Source: CAZJAH01 sp964544155
GTDB lineage: Bacteria > Bacteroidota > Ignavibacteria > Kapaibacteriales > UBA2268
Length of the DNA: 27,445 nucleotides
Assembly (NCBI GenBank): GCA_964544155.1
Contig: CAZJAH010000040.1
Span: forward strand, 1 to 27,445
Direction of reading: 5' to 3'
The translations under genes and the position numbers were made by a program. Positions 1 through 7,968 of the stretch are shown one piece after another. The notes under the pieces were generated by a model. It searched no databases and was not told the origin of the DNA. It saw only the letters and a list, made by a program, of their open reading frames with translations. How positions within the stretch are numbered: the stretch's first letter is position 1; every line of letters starts with the position of its first letter.

Positions 1-159
1 GTATTGCTCTGTAATAAGCATGGGTACATTTAGTACTTTCAGCCCTTCAATAAGTTTGACTGTTCTTTTTTGCAGATCTTCCTTTTCGTGCATGAAGGCA
101 AAGAGCTTTTCCTGGATATCAACAACTGCCGCGGCGCAATCTTCTCTTAAAATCCTCAA
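1..159 (-). CDS. Isochorismatase-family hydrolase, N-terminal 53 codons only (runs off left edge)
   Basis: The minus strand stays open from a TTG at 159 to the first base of the window. It reads as the classic start of the isochorismatase/nicotinamidase-like cysteine hydrolase family: REDCAAAVVDIQEKLF, then a helix and PMLITEQY. The Asp in VVDIQ (residue 14) would be the catalytic Asp of the family; the catalytic Lys and Cys lie outside the window. TTG is chosen because an in-frame TAG lies a few codons upstream and a good AGAGGA ribosome site precedes it. It begins 4 bases after the stop of the DUF1579 gene, so the two are probably cotranscribed. The exact substrate cannot be told; YcaC-like enzymes of this type often have unknown substrates. 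Confidence 0.75.
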   Translation of the reverse strand, partial: MRILREDCAAAVVDIQEKLFAFMHEKEDLQKRTVKLIEGLKVLNVPMLITEQY

Positions 160-163
160 ACTA

Positions 164-727
164 TTATTCCTCTAATTTTATATTAACAACTTTAAAAAGC
201 CTGTGTTCCTTACCATCCTGAATTATCCATAATTCATAGATGAACTTTTCTTTACTTTCAAATGTATAAGTGATTCTGTATTTTTTTTCTTTTCCTGTGT
301 AATCGGTCAGCATTTGGGTTTCAAATTCCAGCATCTTTTCTTTCTCGTTATAGTTACCGTAAGCGAAGGTAGGCGCGGTAGAAGAATTATCATATTGGAA
401 AATTGTATATTTACGGATGTCTTTGTCATAGCCGAGAATGGTGATATTCTCAACCTTAATCATTTTTGTGTCCATTAAAGCATTAATTTCTATAAATCTG
501 CCACCCATGATTATTTTATTTTTTGCAGACCCCTTACCAAAGGAGGGTGTACCGCCGCCAAAGGGCGTACCTTCATAGAGCTGCCTCCATGACCCTCTGA
601 TATCATAAAGAATTTTATGTTCCTCGCCGGCTAAATTGATATTTTCATTAGCCGAATCGAAACGGTGTTGAGCCATTGCTGGCATATATGCCATGAATAT
701 TATAGATGCAACAATTATCTTAAACAT
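164..727 (-). CDS. Secreted DUF1579-family protein
   Basis: This 187-residue protein starts with a hydrophobic signal peptide (about residues 1-19, ending AMAQ), so it should act outside the cytoplasm. The rest matches the DUF1579 pattern: a GSW motif near residue 45, a Gly-rich stretch (EGTPFGGGTPSFGKG), a GGRFIE strand, a 'GYD..R.KYTIFQYDNSST' stretch and a TFESKEKFIYELW strand, the look of a lipocalin-like small beta barrel. No enzymatic residues are recognisable and the family has no settled function. A GGAG ribosome site lies upstream of the ATG. It sits 23 bases downstream of the AI-2E-type transporter and 4 bases upstream of the isochorismatase-like gene, suggesting one transcript. Confidence 0.75.
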   Translation of the reverse strand: MFKIIVASIIFMAYMPAMAQHRFDSANENINLAGEEHKILYDIRGSWRQLYEGTPFGGGTPSFGKGSAKNKIIMGGRFIEINALMDTKMIKVENITILGYDKDIRKYTIFQYDNSSTAPTFAYGNYNEKEKMLEFETQMLTDYTGKEKKYRITYTFESKEKFIYELWIIQDGKEHRLFKVVNIKLEE

Positions 728-750
728 TTATTACTCCAAAAAATCTAAAC

Positions 751-1794
751 TTATTTAGTTTTTATCGGATAACCCATAATTCTCGCGAAAATACTGAATT
801 CAGGAAATCTCTCAAGTATGATCTTCAGTATGACGAGAAGCGGCACGGAAAGTATCATTCCGGTTACACCCCAAATATAGCCCCAGAATACAAGGCCGAA
901 TATTACAGTCAGAGTATTGAGCCTTAGCCTGTTGCCCATAATTATCGGCTCCACAAGATTGCCCATAACCATTTGCACGGTAGTAAGTGACACAGCCAGA
1001 AAAAATATCGGCTCGAAGGAATCAAACTGTATGAATGCCATTACTATGGGGCCGAGAGTTGCAATTGTTGAACCAATGGACGGTATATAATTTAAAAGAA
1101 ATGTTAGAAATGCCCAAAATATTGCAAATTTAATCCCGAATGCCGTAGTGATGGCAAAGGCGAGCATACCGGTGGCTATGCTTATCAATGTTTTGACTGT
1201 CATATATTGGTAAATCGAGCGCTGTACCATCTCATAATTGGTAACAAACTGGTCGCCGCGTTCTTCGCCGCCCACATAACGGAAGTAGTTTTTGTATTCC
1301 GACATGCCCGCCAGCAGTATAACATAATAAAGTGAAAACATCAGAAAAGCCCCGGTAAATGAACCCAGATCCTGGGCGAAACCGGTGGCAAGCCCCGAAA
1401 TCCAGTTATTATCGAATATGTTTTTGCCGCCATCCCGGAAAAGGTCTGTTGATAAAGTCATACCCGTTATTTCATTAATAAAGCCGAAAGTATCCTGCAG
1501 CTTGATATACAGCCTTTCCAGCAGGAATTCCTTCTGAGCAATTATCTGTGATGCTGATTCGGCGATTATTACACCCACCCCGAAGAGGATAGCCAGAGTA
1601 ATGATAGATACTGTAGGCAGAATAAGCCAGTTGGGCAGTTTTCTTTTCTTTAAGAACATTATGATGGGCTGAAAAAGGCTGGCAATCAAAAAAGCCAGCA
1701 CCAATGGTAAGAGTATAGAGGATAAAGTAGCAAGAATGTAGATTACCAATACAAAAAGAAAGATAATCAAAATATTTCGTGATGTAGTGTCCAT
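751..1794 (-). CDS. AI-2E family transporter (PerM/YdiK/TqsA-like)
   Basis: A 347-residue polytopic membrane protein. It opens with two or three hydrophobic segments (residues about 8-75) containing the LLPLVLAFLIASLFQPI pattern typical of the family's first helices, has a soluble middle region (about 85-135), then several helices, including the family's conserved 'LNYIPSIGSTIATLGP' stretch near residues 235-250 and 'GNLVEPIIMGNRLRLNTLTVIFGLVFWGYIWGVTGMILSVPL' near 275-320. These are hallmarks of PF01594. Family members have been linked to autoinducer-2 export or Na+(Li+)/H+ antiport, so the substrate is not determined. It is 65 bases downstream of alaS on the same strand and is probably read with it or from a promoter in that short gap. 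Confidence 0.88.
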   Translation of the reverse strand: MDTTSRNILIIFLFVLVIYILATLSSILLPLVLAFLIASLFQPIIMFLKKRKLPNWLILPTVSIITLAILFGVGVIIAESASQIIAQKEFLLERLYIKLQDTFGFINEITGMTLSTDLFRDGGKNIFDNNWISGLATGFAQDLGSFTGAFLMFSLYYVILLAGMSEYKNYFRYVGGEERGDQFVTNYEMVQRSIYQYMTVKTLISIATGMLAFAITTAFGIKFAIFWAFLTFLLNYIPSIGSTIATLGPIVMAFIQFDSFEPIFFLAVSLTTVQMVMGNLVEPIIMGNRLRLNTLTVIFGLVFWGYIWGVTGMILSVPLLVILKIILERFPEFSIFARIMGYPIKTK

Positions 1795-1859
1795 CTTTAT
1801 CCCCTAAAAAACAATTTTATATATTTAATTTCTGCCCATAATTTGCTTATATATTCATA

Positions 1860-4403
1860 TTAATTTGATGCGGAATTAACGATTTCATAAAATCCGCTTT
1901 CAATTAATTCGGGCAGGGCTTCCTTATCGCGGCCGCCGGCAGTAGCCATGTGAGGCTTGCCGCCTCCGCCTCCGCCGAGCCTTTTGGCAGCTTCTCCCAC
2001 GAGCTTGCCTGCAGGCAGCTTCTTTTTTAAATCGTCGGTTACAACGCATACTAATTGTACTTTATCACCGGAAACCGTACCGAGCAATCCTATACCGGAT
2101 TCTTTCAGGCTGTTGCGAAGCTGTTCCGCGAGGTCCCTGAGCTGGTCTATCGATTCTACTTCAAGCACTCCCGCGGTGACCTTAATGCCGTTTACATCTT
2201 TGGCTTTTGAGGCCAAATCAGGAATAATTTTACCAGTTTCCTGCACCTGTATATTCTGTAGCTGCTTTTCAAGATCTCTTACTCTCTTATCCAGTTCTGC
2301 AGCCCGCCGGTCTTTATCTTTTAGCTCATCTTCAAGCTTTTTCATATATTCTTTAACGGCCTTGCCGGTAATGCCTTCCACGCGTCTTACACCTGCCGCT
2401 ATAGATGATTCGGAAATGATTTTAAACATACCGATCTCAGCAGTATTATTTACGTGAGTTCCGCCGCAAAGTTCTACGGAAAAGCCCTTATCCATGGCGA
2501 TGACTCTTACGTCCTCGCTGTATTTATCACCAAAGAACATTTTAATTTTCGGGTTTTTGCGGGCATCGTCAAGGCGCATTTCAGCAATGTCTATATCTAT
2601 GTTTTCGAGAATTTTGTCATTAACTATATTTTCAATCTTTTCAAGTTCTTCATCACTGACTTTATCAAAATGATTGAAGTCAAATCTTAAATATCCCGGT
2701 GCAACATAAGAACCCGACTGCTGCACATGTTCGCCAAGCACTGTACGAAGCGCTTCATGCAGCAGGTGCGTGGCGGAGTGGTTGCGCATTATATCTTTGC
2801 GTCTTTTGGCATCAACCTTTGCAAGGGCAGTCTCGCCTATAAGCTTTTCAATATCGCGCCCGCAAATATGCACTATGGCGTCGCCGGACTTCTTAACATC
2901 TACAACATTATATGTTTCCCCGCCGAGAGTGATAGTACCTGTATCGGCAATCTGGCCGCCGCTTTCGGCATAGAATGGAGTTTTTTCAAGGATAATGATA
3001 TTATCCTGTACATGAAGCACTTTACTTTCTTCTTCAAAGCTATGATAACCTGTGAATTCAGTTTTAGCGCTGATTACGGGCAGCTCTGCTTCCTGCGACT
3101 GTACTTTTCTGGCCTTTCTGGAACGTTCCTTTTGGAGTTTCATTTGCTCCTCGAATCCTGCAAGGTCGGCTTTCAGGCCTCTTTCCCTGGCGATCAATGC
3201 AGTCAGGTCGGGAGGGAATCCGTAAGTATCGTAAAGCTGGAAAACATCCACACCCGGGATGAGATCGCTTCCATTCAGAGATTTGGTAATATCTTCGAAC
3301 TTGTCAAGTCCGCGTTCAAGGGTCTGGAGGAAGCTAAATTCTTCTGCCATTATTACTTTTTCAATAGCAGCCTGCTGGCGTGCTATCTCGGGGAACTGGC
3401 CACCCATGTTATCTATTAGCACCTGCACCAGTTTATATAGTGCGGGCTCCCTGAAACCAAGATTACGCGCGAACCTCGAGCCGCGTCTGAGTATCCTGCG
3501 TAGCACATATCCGCGGCCTTCATTACCCGGCAGGGCGCCGTCAGCAATGGCGAATGAAAGTGTACGAACGTGATCGGATATAACTCTCATTGCTATCGAA
3601 TCTTTATCCTCGAGTGCTTTGCTGTATTTTTTCCCGCTTAATTCTTCTATCTTTGAAATCAGAGGCATGAATACATCTGTATCGTAGTTACTGTCTTTAC
3701 CCTGAATAACGGCGCAAATTCTTTCAAAGCCCATACCTGTATCAACATGCCTGGCGCTTAGTTCCTGAAGTGTGCCGTCGCTTTTTCGGTTATACTGAAT
3801 AAATACCAGGTTCCATATTTCGATAACCTCCGGTACTCCGGCGTTTACCAGCTTTCCGCCGCTGAGGTCTTTGGTCATATCGTAATGAATCTCAGAGCAT
3901 GGGCCGCACGGGCCGGTGTCGCCCATTTCCCAGAAATTATCTTTTTCGTCAAAGCGGTGTATGCGTTCTTTGGGCAGGTATTTAGTCCAAATTTCAAAAG
4001 CTTCGTCATCGGAGCGGAATACTGTGGCATGGAGCCTGTTTTTATCTAATCCCCATACTTCAGTAAGCAGCTCCCAGGCCCACATAATGGCTTCTTCTTT
4101 GTAATAATCGCCAAAGCTCCAATTGCCCAGCATTTCGAAGAATGTGTGGTGGTAAGTATCCACGCCGACTTCTTCAAGGTCGTTATGCTTTCCGGATACC
4201 CTTATGCATTTCTGAGTGTCCGCCGCGCGCTTATATTCACGGGAGCCGGCGCCGAGGAATACGTCTTTGAACTGATTCATACCGGCGTTGGTAAATAGCA
4301 GGGTCGGGTCGCCGTGGGGTATCACAGGAGCGCTGGGGACTATTTTGTGTTCTTTATTTTCAAAAAAATCTAAAAAAGACTGTCTTATTTCATTCGATGT
4401 CAT
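1860..4403 (-). CDS. alaS: Alanyl-tRNA synthetase
   Basis: An 847-residue class II synthetase that charges tRNA-Ala in the cytoplasm, close to the usual 850-880 residues. The N-terminal catalytic core begins MTSNEIRQSFLDFFENKEH and contains DPTLLFTNAGMNQFKDVFLG and CIRVSGKHNDLEEVG (motif 1 and 2 regions). The editing domain has the zinc-type HSATHLLHEAL motif (about residue 540) and CGGTHV (about residue 645). A coiled-coil linker (about 690-725) leads to the C-terminal C-Ala domain with the very Gly-rich GGGGGGKPHMATAGG stretch. The start ATG has a CGGAG ribosome site 6 bases upstream. All key motifs are present, so it should be functional. It is divergent from the small secreted repeat protein, with 273 bases between the two starts. 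Confidence 0.98.
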   Translation of the reverse strand: MTSNEIRQSFLDFFENKEHKIVPSAPVIPHGDPTLLFTNAGMNQFKDVFLGAGSREYKRAADTQKCIRVSGKHNDLEEVGVDTYHHTFFEMLGNWSFGDYYKEEAIMWAWELLTEVWGLDKNRLHATVFRSDDEAFEIWTKYLPKERIHRFDEKDNFWEMGDTGPCGPCSEIHYDMTKDLSGGKLVNAGVPEVIEIWNLVFIQYNRKSDGTLQELSARHVDTGMGFERICAVIQGKDSNYDTDVFMPLISKIEELSGKKYSKALEDKDSIAMRVISDHVRTLSFAIADGALPGNEGRGYVLRRILRRGSRFARNLGFREPALYKLVQVLIDNMGGQFPEIARQQAAIEKVIMAEEFSFLQTLERGLDKFEDITKSLNGSDLIPGVDVFQLYDTYGFPPDLTALIARERGLKADLAGFEEQMKLQKERSRKARKVQSQEAELPVISAKTEFTGYHSFEEESKVLHVQDNIIILEKTPFYAESGGQIADTGTITLGGETYNVVDVKKSGDAIVHICGRDIEKLIGETALAKVDAKRRKDIMRNHSATHLLHEALRTVLGEHVQQSGSYVAPGYLRFDFNHFDKVSDEELEKIENIVNDKILENIDIDIAEMRLDDARKNPKIKMFFGDKYSEDVRVIAMDKGFSVELCGGTHVNNTAEIGMFKIISESSIAAGVRRVEGITGKAVKEYMKKLEDELKDKDRRAAELDKRVRDLEKQLQNIQVQETGKIIPDLASKAKDVNGIKVTAGVLEVESIDQLRDLAEQLRNSLKESGIGLLGTVSGDKVQLVCVVTDDLKKKLPAGKLVGEAAKRLGGGGGGKPHMATAGGRDKEALPELIESGFYEIVNSASN

Positions 4404-4676
4404 CTTAACTCCGGAATTTCTTATTCTTATTTGGGTTTTTACAACTTACAAAATTACTAAACTTCAATAAAAAACTTATGTTTAGTTAAAAAATCTTGCT
4501 TTTTGTCAGAAAAATGACTTTATGTTTAAAATTAAATTGCATTTCATTCGACGTGAAAGTTAAGCAAGGCTAAAAAATTAATTAGGATTTAAAAATAATT
4601 TTAAATATCTTGCGTTAGAGTCAACAACTTAAGAATAGATGTTTACCGGATTTTTAATAAATAAATGGAGAAATTA
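4404..4676. promoter_or_regulatory. Divergent intergenic region between alaS and the repeat-protein gene
   Basis: These 273 AT-rich bases separate two divergent genes, so promoters for both must lie here, though I cannot place -10/-35 boxes with confidence. Three small inverted repeats are visible: ACTAAAC at 4456-4462 against GTTTAGT at 4480-4486; GTCA at 4505-4508 against TGAC at 4515-4518; and TTTCA at 4542-4546 against TGAAA at 4554-4558. Any of them could be a regulator site, but at this size they are not beyond chance in AT-rich DNA. Confidence 0.4.
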
Positions 4677-5054
4677 ATGAAAAGATTTAAGATATTCGCC
4701 GTAGTTGCAGTAGCAGCTATAATGATGGGTGTTTCCACTTCGGAAGCATGCGACAAAGTAAAAGCAAAAGCTTCATCCTGCGAAGGCAAAGCCACATCTA
4801 CTAAAGTGATGAAAGCATCAATGAATGAAGAAGGCCCCTGCACAAAAGAAGCTAAAGCAACTACTAAGACAGCAGAAGCTAAAGCAGAATGCGCTACAAA
4901 GAAAACAGCAGAAGCTAAAGCAGCTTGCGCTACAAAGAAAACAGCAGAAGCAAAAGCAGAATGCGAAGCTAAATGCGCAGGCAAGTCAGAAATGAAAGCT
5001 GAAAATACTTCGACAGGCGAAACTAAAGTTGTAAAAAAAGAAGACTCTAAATAA
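4677..5054 (+). CDS. Small secreted Lys/Ala/Cys-rich repeat protein
   Basis: A 125-residue protein with a clear signal peptide (MKRFKIFAVVAVAAIMMG..., likely cut after SEA at residue 24) followed by a low-complexity mature chain rich in Lys, Ala, Glu and Thr and holding seven cysteines. Residues 64-99 are three copies of a 12-residue unit of the form KTAEAKAECATK, each with one Cys (the last with a second Cys just after it). I chose ATG 4677 over ATG 4665 because GGAG at 4667-4670 lies 6 bases before it. The family is not recognised. Spaced cysteines in a charged, probably helical or disordered secreted chain suggest metal or metalloid binding or thiol chemistry; that is inference. It has its own terminator and lies tail-to-tail with the arsenic-type operon. 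Confidence 0.75.
   Translation: MKRFKIFAVVAVAAIMMGVSTSEACDKVKAKASSCEGKATSTKVMKASMNEEGPCTKEAKATTKTAEAKAECATKKTAEAKAACATKKTAEAKAECEAKCAGKSEMKAENTSTGETKVVKKEDSK
4866..4973 (+). repeat. Three tandem 36-bp coding repeats
   Basis: Three in-frame copies of 36 bases (4866-4901, 4902-4937, 4938-4973) encode the KTAEAKAECATK unit. The first two differ at only a few bases; the third diverges at its last codons. The high DNA identity points to recent unit duplication and likely copy-number variation between strains. Confidence 0.85.
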
Positions 5055-5092
5055 AAAGCCTGATTTTCTTCTCCTTTAATTGACCGTGCGAT

Positions 5093-5124
5093 AAAGGGCC
5101 GACCCGAGAAGGGCGGCCTTTTTT
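5093..5124 (+). terminator. Rho-independent terminator after the repeat-protein gene
   Basis: A GC-rich hairpin (left arm AAAGGGCCG-A-CCC, loop GAGAA, right arm GGG-CGGC-C) with one bulged A is followed directly by a run of six Ts. It starts about 39 bases after the stop codon at 5054. It may also slow transcription arriving from the opposite arsenic-type operon, but on that strand the T run is poor. Confidence 0.85.
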
Positions 5125-5128
5125 GTTT

Positions 5129-5172
5129 GCCCGGGCTGCTTTATCTGATGAGTATAGTATGATTGCCCGGGC
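5129..5172. repeat. Pair of GCCCGGGC palindromes
   Basis: The self-complementary octamer GCCCGGGC occurs at 5129-5136 and again at 5165-5172, 28 bases apart, in the convergent gap between the repeat-protein terminator and the arsG-like gene. It could fold as a long-loop hairpin in the 3' end of the arsenic-type transcript, but lacks a T run on the minus strand. Function unknown. Confidence 0.4.
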
Positions 5173-5254
5173 GTAATACAGAGCTTAAGCTGAACCGAAA
5201 GCGATATTCTTAGCAGCGGAAAATTTAACTATATATTGATTTATTTTAAGATAA

Positions 5255-5289
5255 AGCTGTCATTTCATAACTGAGCTGTCATTTCATAA
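5255..5289. repeat. Short tandem duplication, 16-bp unit
   Basis: AGCTGTCATTTCATAA occurs exactly at 5255-5270 and at 5274-5289, with a 3-base spacer (19-bp period). It lies just past the 3' end of the arsG-like gene. Likely a slippage product; no function is evident. Confidence 0.7.
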
Positions 5290-5299
5290 AAAATATTTA

Positions 5300-5983
5300 T
5301 CAAAGAATAAATTCCCATGTAAGATAAATTCCCGCGAGAATAAAAATAACTCCTGTTATCCTTCTCGCCCAGTATTCAAATTTTGCGAGTTTATTATAAA
5401 TCTTGCCGACGTAACTGGCAGAAATGCCGATAACAAACGCGAACGCGATAACAGGAAGCGCTGTCCCGACGCCATAAGTCAAAGGAAGAAATACCGACGA
5501 TTCATATTTAAGGGATAAGGGAATTAAACTCCCGAAAAATAATCCTGCCGATACAGGGCAAAACGATAAGGCGAATACAAAACCAAGCATCGCTGAGCCG
5601 ATTATTCCCTTACTCTGAGCTGAATCCTGAAATTTCTGCGAAAAAGAAATTCCGCGTCCGAAATTCAGTTTAATTACCTCTAAAAGAAACAGCCCTACCA
5701 GTATAAGCAAGGGGCCCAGGATTATATTCAGGTATTTTTGCAGAAACCTGGCTAATTCAGGTACTGAAAGCAGGCTGTAAACCACGAGAACAGCTACCGC
5801 AAGATATGCCAGCATTCTGCCGATCGTATAAAATAGCCCTGACATTATTACGGCCCTTGTATTACCAACTTTCTTACCAATAAAAGAAATTGCGGCAATA
5901 TTTGTTGCCATAGGGCAGGGGCTTATTGATGTCAGAATGCCAAGCCACAGAGCCGATAAAGCTCCCACGGTTAAAAATTCCAT
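5300..5983 (-). CDS. arsG: ArsG-like/CcdA-type inner-membrane permease
   Basis: A 227-residue polytopic protein with about six membrane helices and two family-typical Cys-Pro sites: SPCPMATN (Cys23) and SFCPVSAG (Cys142). This layout is that of the DsbD/CcdA transmembrane domain, and the pattern fits the ArsG branch, in which a permease acts with ArsE and ArsF in export of aromatic arsenicals. What is seen is the two CP sites and the helices; the ArsG name rests on those plus the adjacent ArsF- and ArsE-like genes. It starts 3 bases after the stop of the ArsF-like gene and is the last gene of the operon. The alternative is a plain CcdA-type electron carrier passing reductant from cytoplasm to the periplasmic thioredoxin-fold proteins of the same operon. 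Confidence 0.72.
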   Translation of the reverse strand: MEFLTVGALSALWLGILTSISPCPMATNIAAISFIGKKVGNTRAVIMSGLFYTIGRMLAYLAVAVLVVYSLLSVPELARFLQKYLNIILGPLLILVGLFLLEVIKLNFGRGISFSQKFQDSAQSKGIIGSAMLGFVFALSFCPVSAGLFFGSLIPLSLKYESSVFLPLTYGVGTALPVIAFAFVIGISASYVGKIYNKLAKFEYWARRITGVIFILAGIYLTWEFIL

Positions 5984-5986
5984 TAT

Positions 5987-6409
5987 TTATCCTTTTTGAT
6001 ATTCCTCAATTTCCTTTTTCACATATTCGAAGTATTTGGCCTGATTACCGCCCAGCTGCCATATTTTTTCAAGATTTTTCCAGTCTTTAAGCTTCCCGTT
6101 TTCATATTTCATTATAATGAGGGATTGGTTGTATAGATTAAACTTATCAACAAAATGCTTGTTTTCTTTTTTGTCAAAATTTATTGCTGCCCATAATACT
6201 TTTCCTGATTCCATTTCATTGGTAAAATATTTATGCACGGTTTCTTTTGAATATGCTTCAAGCCTATTGCAGGTTGCGCATCTGTAATCGCTATGGAAAT
6301 ACACGACTTTTACATAATTTTTTTGTTTTTTATCCTTACTGTCTGCCTGATTGATCGTCAATCCGCAAATAATCAGAGCCAGGGCTATAAATAAATAAGA
6401 CTTTTTCAT
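5987..6409 (-). CDS. arsF: ArsF-like secreted thioredoxin-fold protein
   Basis: A 140-residue protein with an N-terminal signal/anchor segment (about residues 3-20) and a thioredoxin-like domain carrying CATC (Cys44/Cys47) inside the pattern VVYFHSDYRCATCNRLEAYSKETV. This pattern is characteristic of proteins annotated as the ArsF subunit of nitrophenyl-arsenical reductase (arsEFG). No flavin site is visible, so if it reduces anything it is through thiols or a partner. It lies 12 bases after the ArsE-like gene and 3 before ArsG, an order matching arsE-arsF-arsG. Its location is probably periplasmic and membrane-tethered. Biochemical proof for this family is thin, so a general thiol-relay role is a real alternative. 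Confidence 0.7.
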   Translation of the reverse strand: MKKSYLFIALALIICGLTINQADSKDKKQKNYVKVVYFHSDYRCATCNRLEAYSKETVHKYFTNEMESGKVLWAAINFDKKENKHFVDKFNLYNQSLIIMKYENGKLKDWKNLEKIWQLGGNQAKYFEYVKKEIEEYQKG

Positions 6410-6421
6410 TTTTTATCCTCT

Positions 6422-6658
6422 TTATGAATTTAGAAAATTAATTATTTCTTCGACTGAATAAACTCTGCCCGTACCGACCACCTTTTCGTCGATAACCAGC
6501 CCGGGGGTCATTAATATACCATAATCCATTATCTTTTGAATATCAGTTACATATTCAAAGTCCAGTTCTTTTTTGGTTTGGCTTAGCGCTTGCTGAACAT
6601 TCTCAGACAATTTTTTACATTTAGCGCACCCGGGCCCTAAAACTTTAATGCTGTTCAT
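6422..6658 (-). CDS. arsE: Small cytoplasmic thioredoxin-like protein (ArsE-like, TM0996/MTH895 type)
   Basis: A 78-residue thioredoxin-fold protein beginning MNSIKVLGPGCAKCKKL, with CAKC (Cys11/Cys14) and a cis-Pro region MTPGLVIDEKVVGTGRV. This is the 'redox-active disulfide protein 2' type of glutaredoxin-like protein, commonly found beside DUF318/ArsP permeases and used as ArsE in arsEFG. I place the start at 6658, not at longer in-frame options, because AAGGAG at 6670-6665 lies 6 bases before it; that site begins on the last base of the preceding permease stop codon, implying coupled translation. No signal peptide, so it is cytoplasmic. It probably transfers reductant, or the metal or metalloid itself, to the neighbouring membrane proteins. 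Confidence 0.82.
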   Translation of the reverse strand: MNSIKVLGPGCAKCKKLSENVQQALSQTKKELDFEYVTDIQKIMDYGILMTPGLVIDEKVVGTGRVYSVEEIINFLNS

Positions 6659-6669
6659 ATAAAACTCCT

Positions 6670-7968
6670 TTAAAATAAAGATCCATAAATCAAACCGGAT
6701 ATAGTTGACATAATTATTACAAGCAGGATATATACGGTAGTTTTTCGCCATCCGATTACACTTTTAATCACAAGCATATTCGGCAGTGAAAGTGCCGGGC
6801 CTGAAAGCAGTAATGCCAGTGCCGGGCCTTTTTCCATGCCGTTTCCGAGTAAACCCTGCAATATAGGGATTTCAGTTAAAGTCGCGAAGTACATAAAAGC
6901 TCCTACGACTGAGGCGAACAGATTCGACATAATAGAATTATCGCCTACGGCAGAATTTATCCATTCCGAAGGGATGATACCCTCATTGCCGGGTCTTCCC
7001 AGGGCAAATCCCGCTATCAGGACGCCATAAAACAGCAGCGGCATTATCTGTTTTGTGAAATCCCATGTGGATTCAAACCAGGATTGAACCTCGCCTTTGC
7101 TTGTTGCTGTTACATATGATAATCCGATTATTGCCGCTAAAAAGGGCAGTGTCGGATTATCTTTGAAAATTACCGCCAATACTAATACTGGCACTGATAC
7201 AATTATTAATTTCTTTTTGTTTATTTCGAACCATGCTAAAAGGACCCACAGCAATCCAAGCGCGAATGCGCCGGTCAGATACCATTTAATGGAATGGATG
7301 AACGCCCATATTCCGGCTGAATTATCGGGATTGCCCCAATTGGAAAAAATAAGTATCGCAACCATTAATCCAAAGTATATTACATTTTTCCATAGCGGCC
7401 TGGCGCCTTCGTCATCTGGCATTGCAATTTGGCCATTAGCTTTTTCTAATTCCTCTTTTCTATAAATAAACTGCATCAGGACGCCAATGATTATACTGAA
7501 TACCACTGCTCCCAGTGCGCGGGCTATGCCTAATTCTATGCCGAGTACGTTAGCAGTAAGTATTACTGCCATTACATTAATTGCGGGGCCTGAGTACAAA
7601 AATGTGGTTGCCGGGCCTAATCCAGCCCCCATCTTGTAAATTCCAGCGAATAAAGGCAGTACAGTGCATGAACATACAGCAAGAATTCCCCCTGATACCG
7701 AAGCTACGCCGTATGCTAAAAATTTATTTGCCTTGGCTCCGAGATATTTCATTACCGACTGCTGGCTTATAAATACGCTTATAGCGCCGGCTATAAAGAA
7801 CGCGGGCAGTAAACATAAAATTACATGTTCCTGTGCATACCATTTTGTGAGGTATAATGCCTCAAAAACCGCGTTATCAAATCTTGGTTCTCCGAGAGGC
7901 AGGTAAAAGAACCCCGCGAAAATAACCCCGATCGCTAATAATATTTTTCCTTCTTTCTTCCAGTCCAT
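6670..7968 (-). CDS. DUF318/ArsP-type permease
   Basis: A 432-residue inner-membrane protein of the PF03773 (UPF0718) permease family with roughly 10-11 hydrophobic helices. The key motif is SGGILAVCSCTVLPLFAGIY with Cys99 and Cys101, followed by GAGLGPATTFLYSGPAINV; the second half repeats the theme with LFASVVGAFMYFATLTEIPILQ and LLLSGPALSLPN. Family members include ArsP (organoarsenical export) and SO_0444-type metal exporters, where membrane cysteines bind the soft substrate. The start ATG overlaps the stop of trmO by one base (TAATG), so translation is coupled. Together with ArsE/F/G-like genes and an ArsR repressor, arsenical export is the best guess; Cu/Zn or other soft metals are possible. 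Confidence 0.78.
   Translation of the reverse strand: MDWKKEGKILLAIGVIFAGFFYLPLGEPRFDNAVFEALYLTKWYAQEHVILCLLPAFFIAGAISVFISQQSVMKYLGAKANKFLAYGVASVSGGILAVCSCTVLPLFAGIYKMGAGLGPATTFLYSGPAINVMAVILTANVLGIELGIARALGAVVFSIIIGVLMQFIYRKEELEKANGQIAMPDDEGARPLWKNVIYFGLMVAILIFSNWGNPDNSAGIWAFIHSIKWYLTGAFALGLLWVLLAWFEINKKKLIIVSVPVLVLAVIFKDNPTLPFLAAIIGLSYVTATSKGEVQSWFESTWDFTKQIMPLLFYGVLIAGFALGRPGNEGIIPSEWINSAVGDNSIMSNLFASVVGAFMYFATLTEIPILQGLLGNGMEKGPALALLLSGPALSLPNMLVIKSVIGWRKTTVYILLVIIMSTISGLIYGSLF

Noticed and set aside
1957..3573. Several plus-strand open frames of 60-230 codons opposite alaS
   Set aside because: They lie wholly opposite a complete alanyl-tRNA synthetase with all motifs; composition is Ser/Pro-rich antisense noise.
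4866..4973. 36-bp repeats as a CRISPR-like array
   Set aside because: The repeats are directly tandem without spacers, in frame and coding.
4643..4984. 113-codon minus-strand frame opposite the repeat-protein gene
   Set aside because: Its Ala/Ser/Phe repeats are just the antisense of the 36-bp repeats; the plus frame has a signal peptide and a ribosome site.
6659..6751. N-terminal extension of the ArsE-like protein
   Set aside because: It overlaps the permease gene, is unlike the family, and a strong ribosome site marks 6658 as the start.
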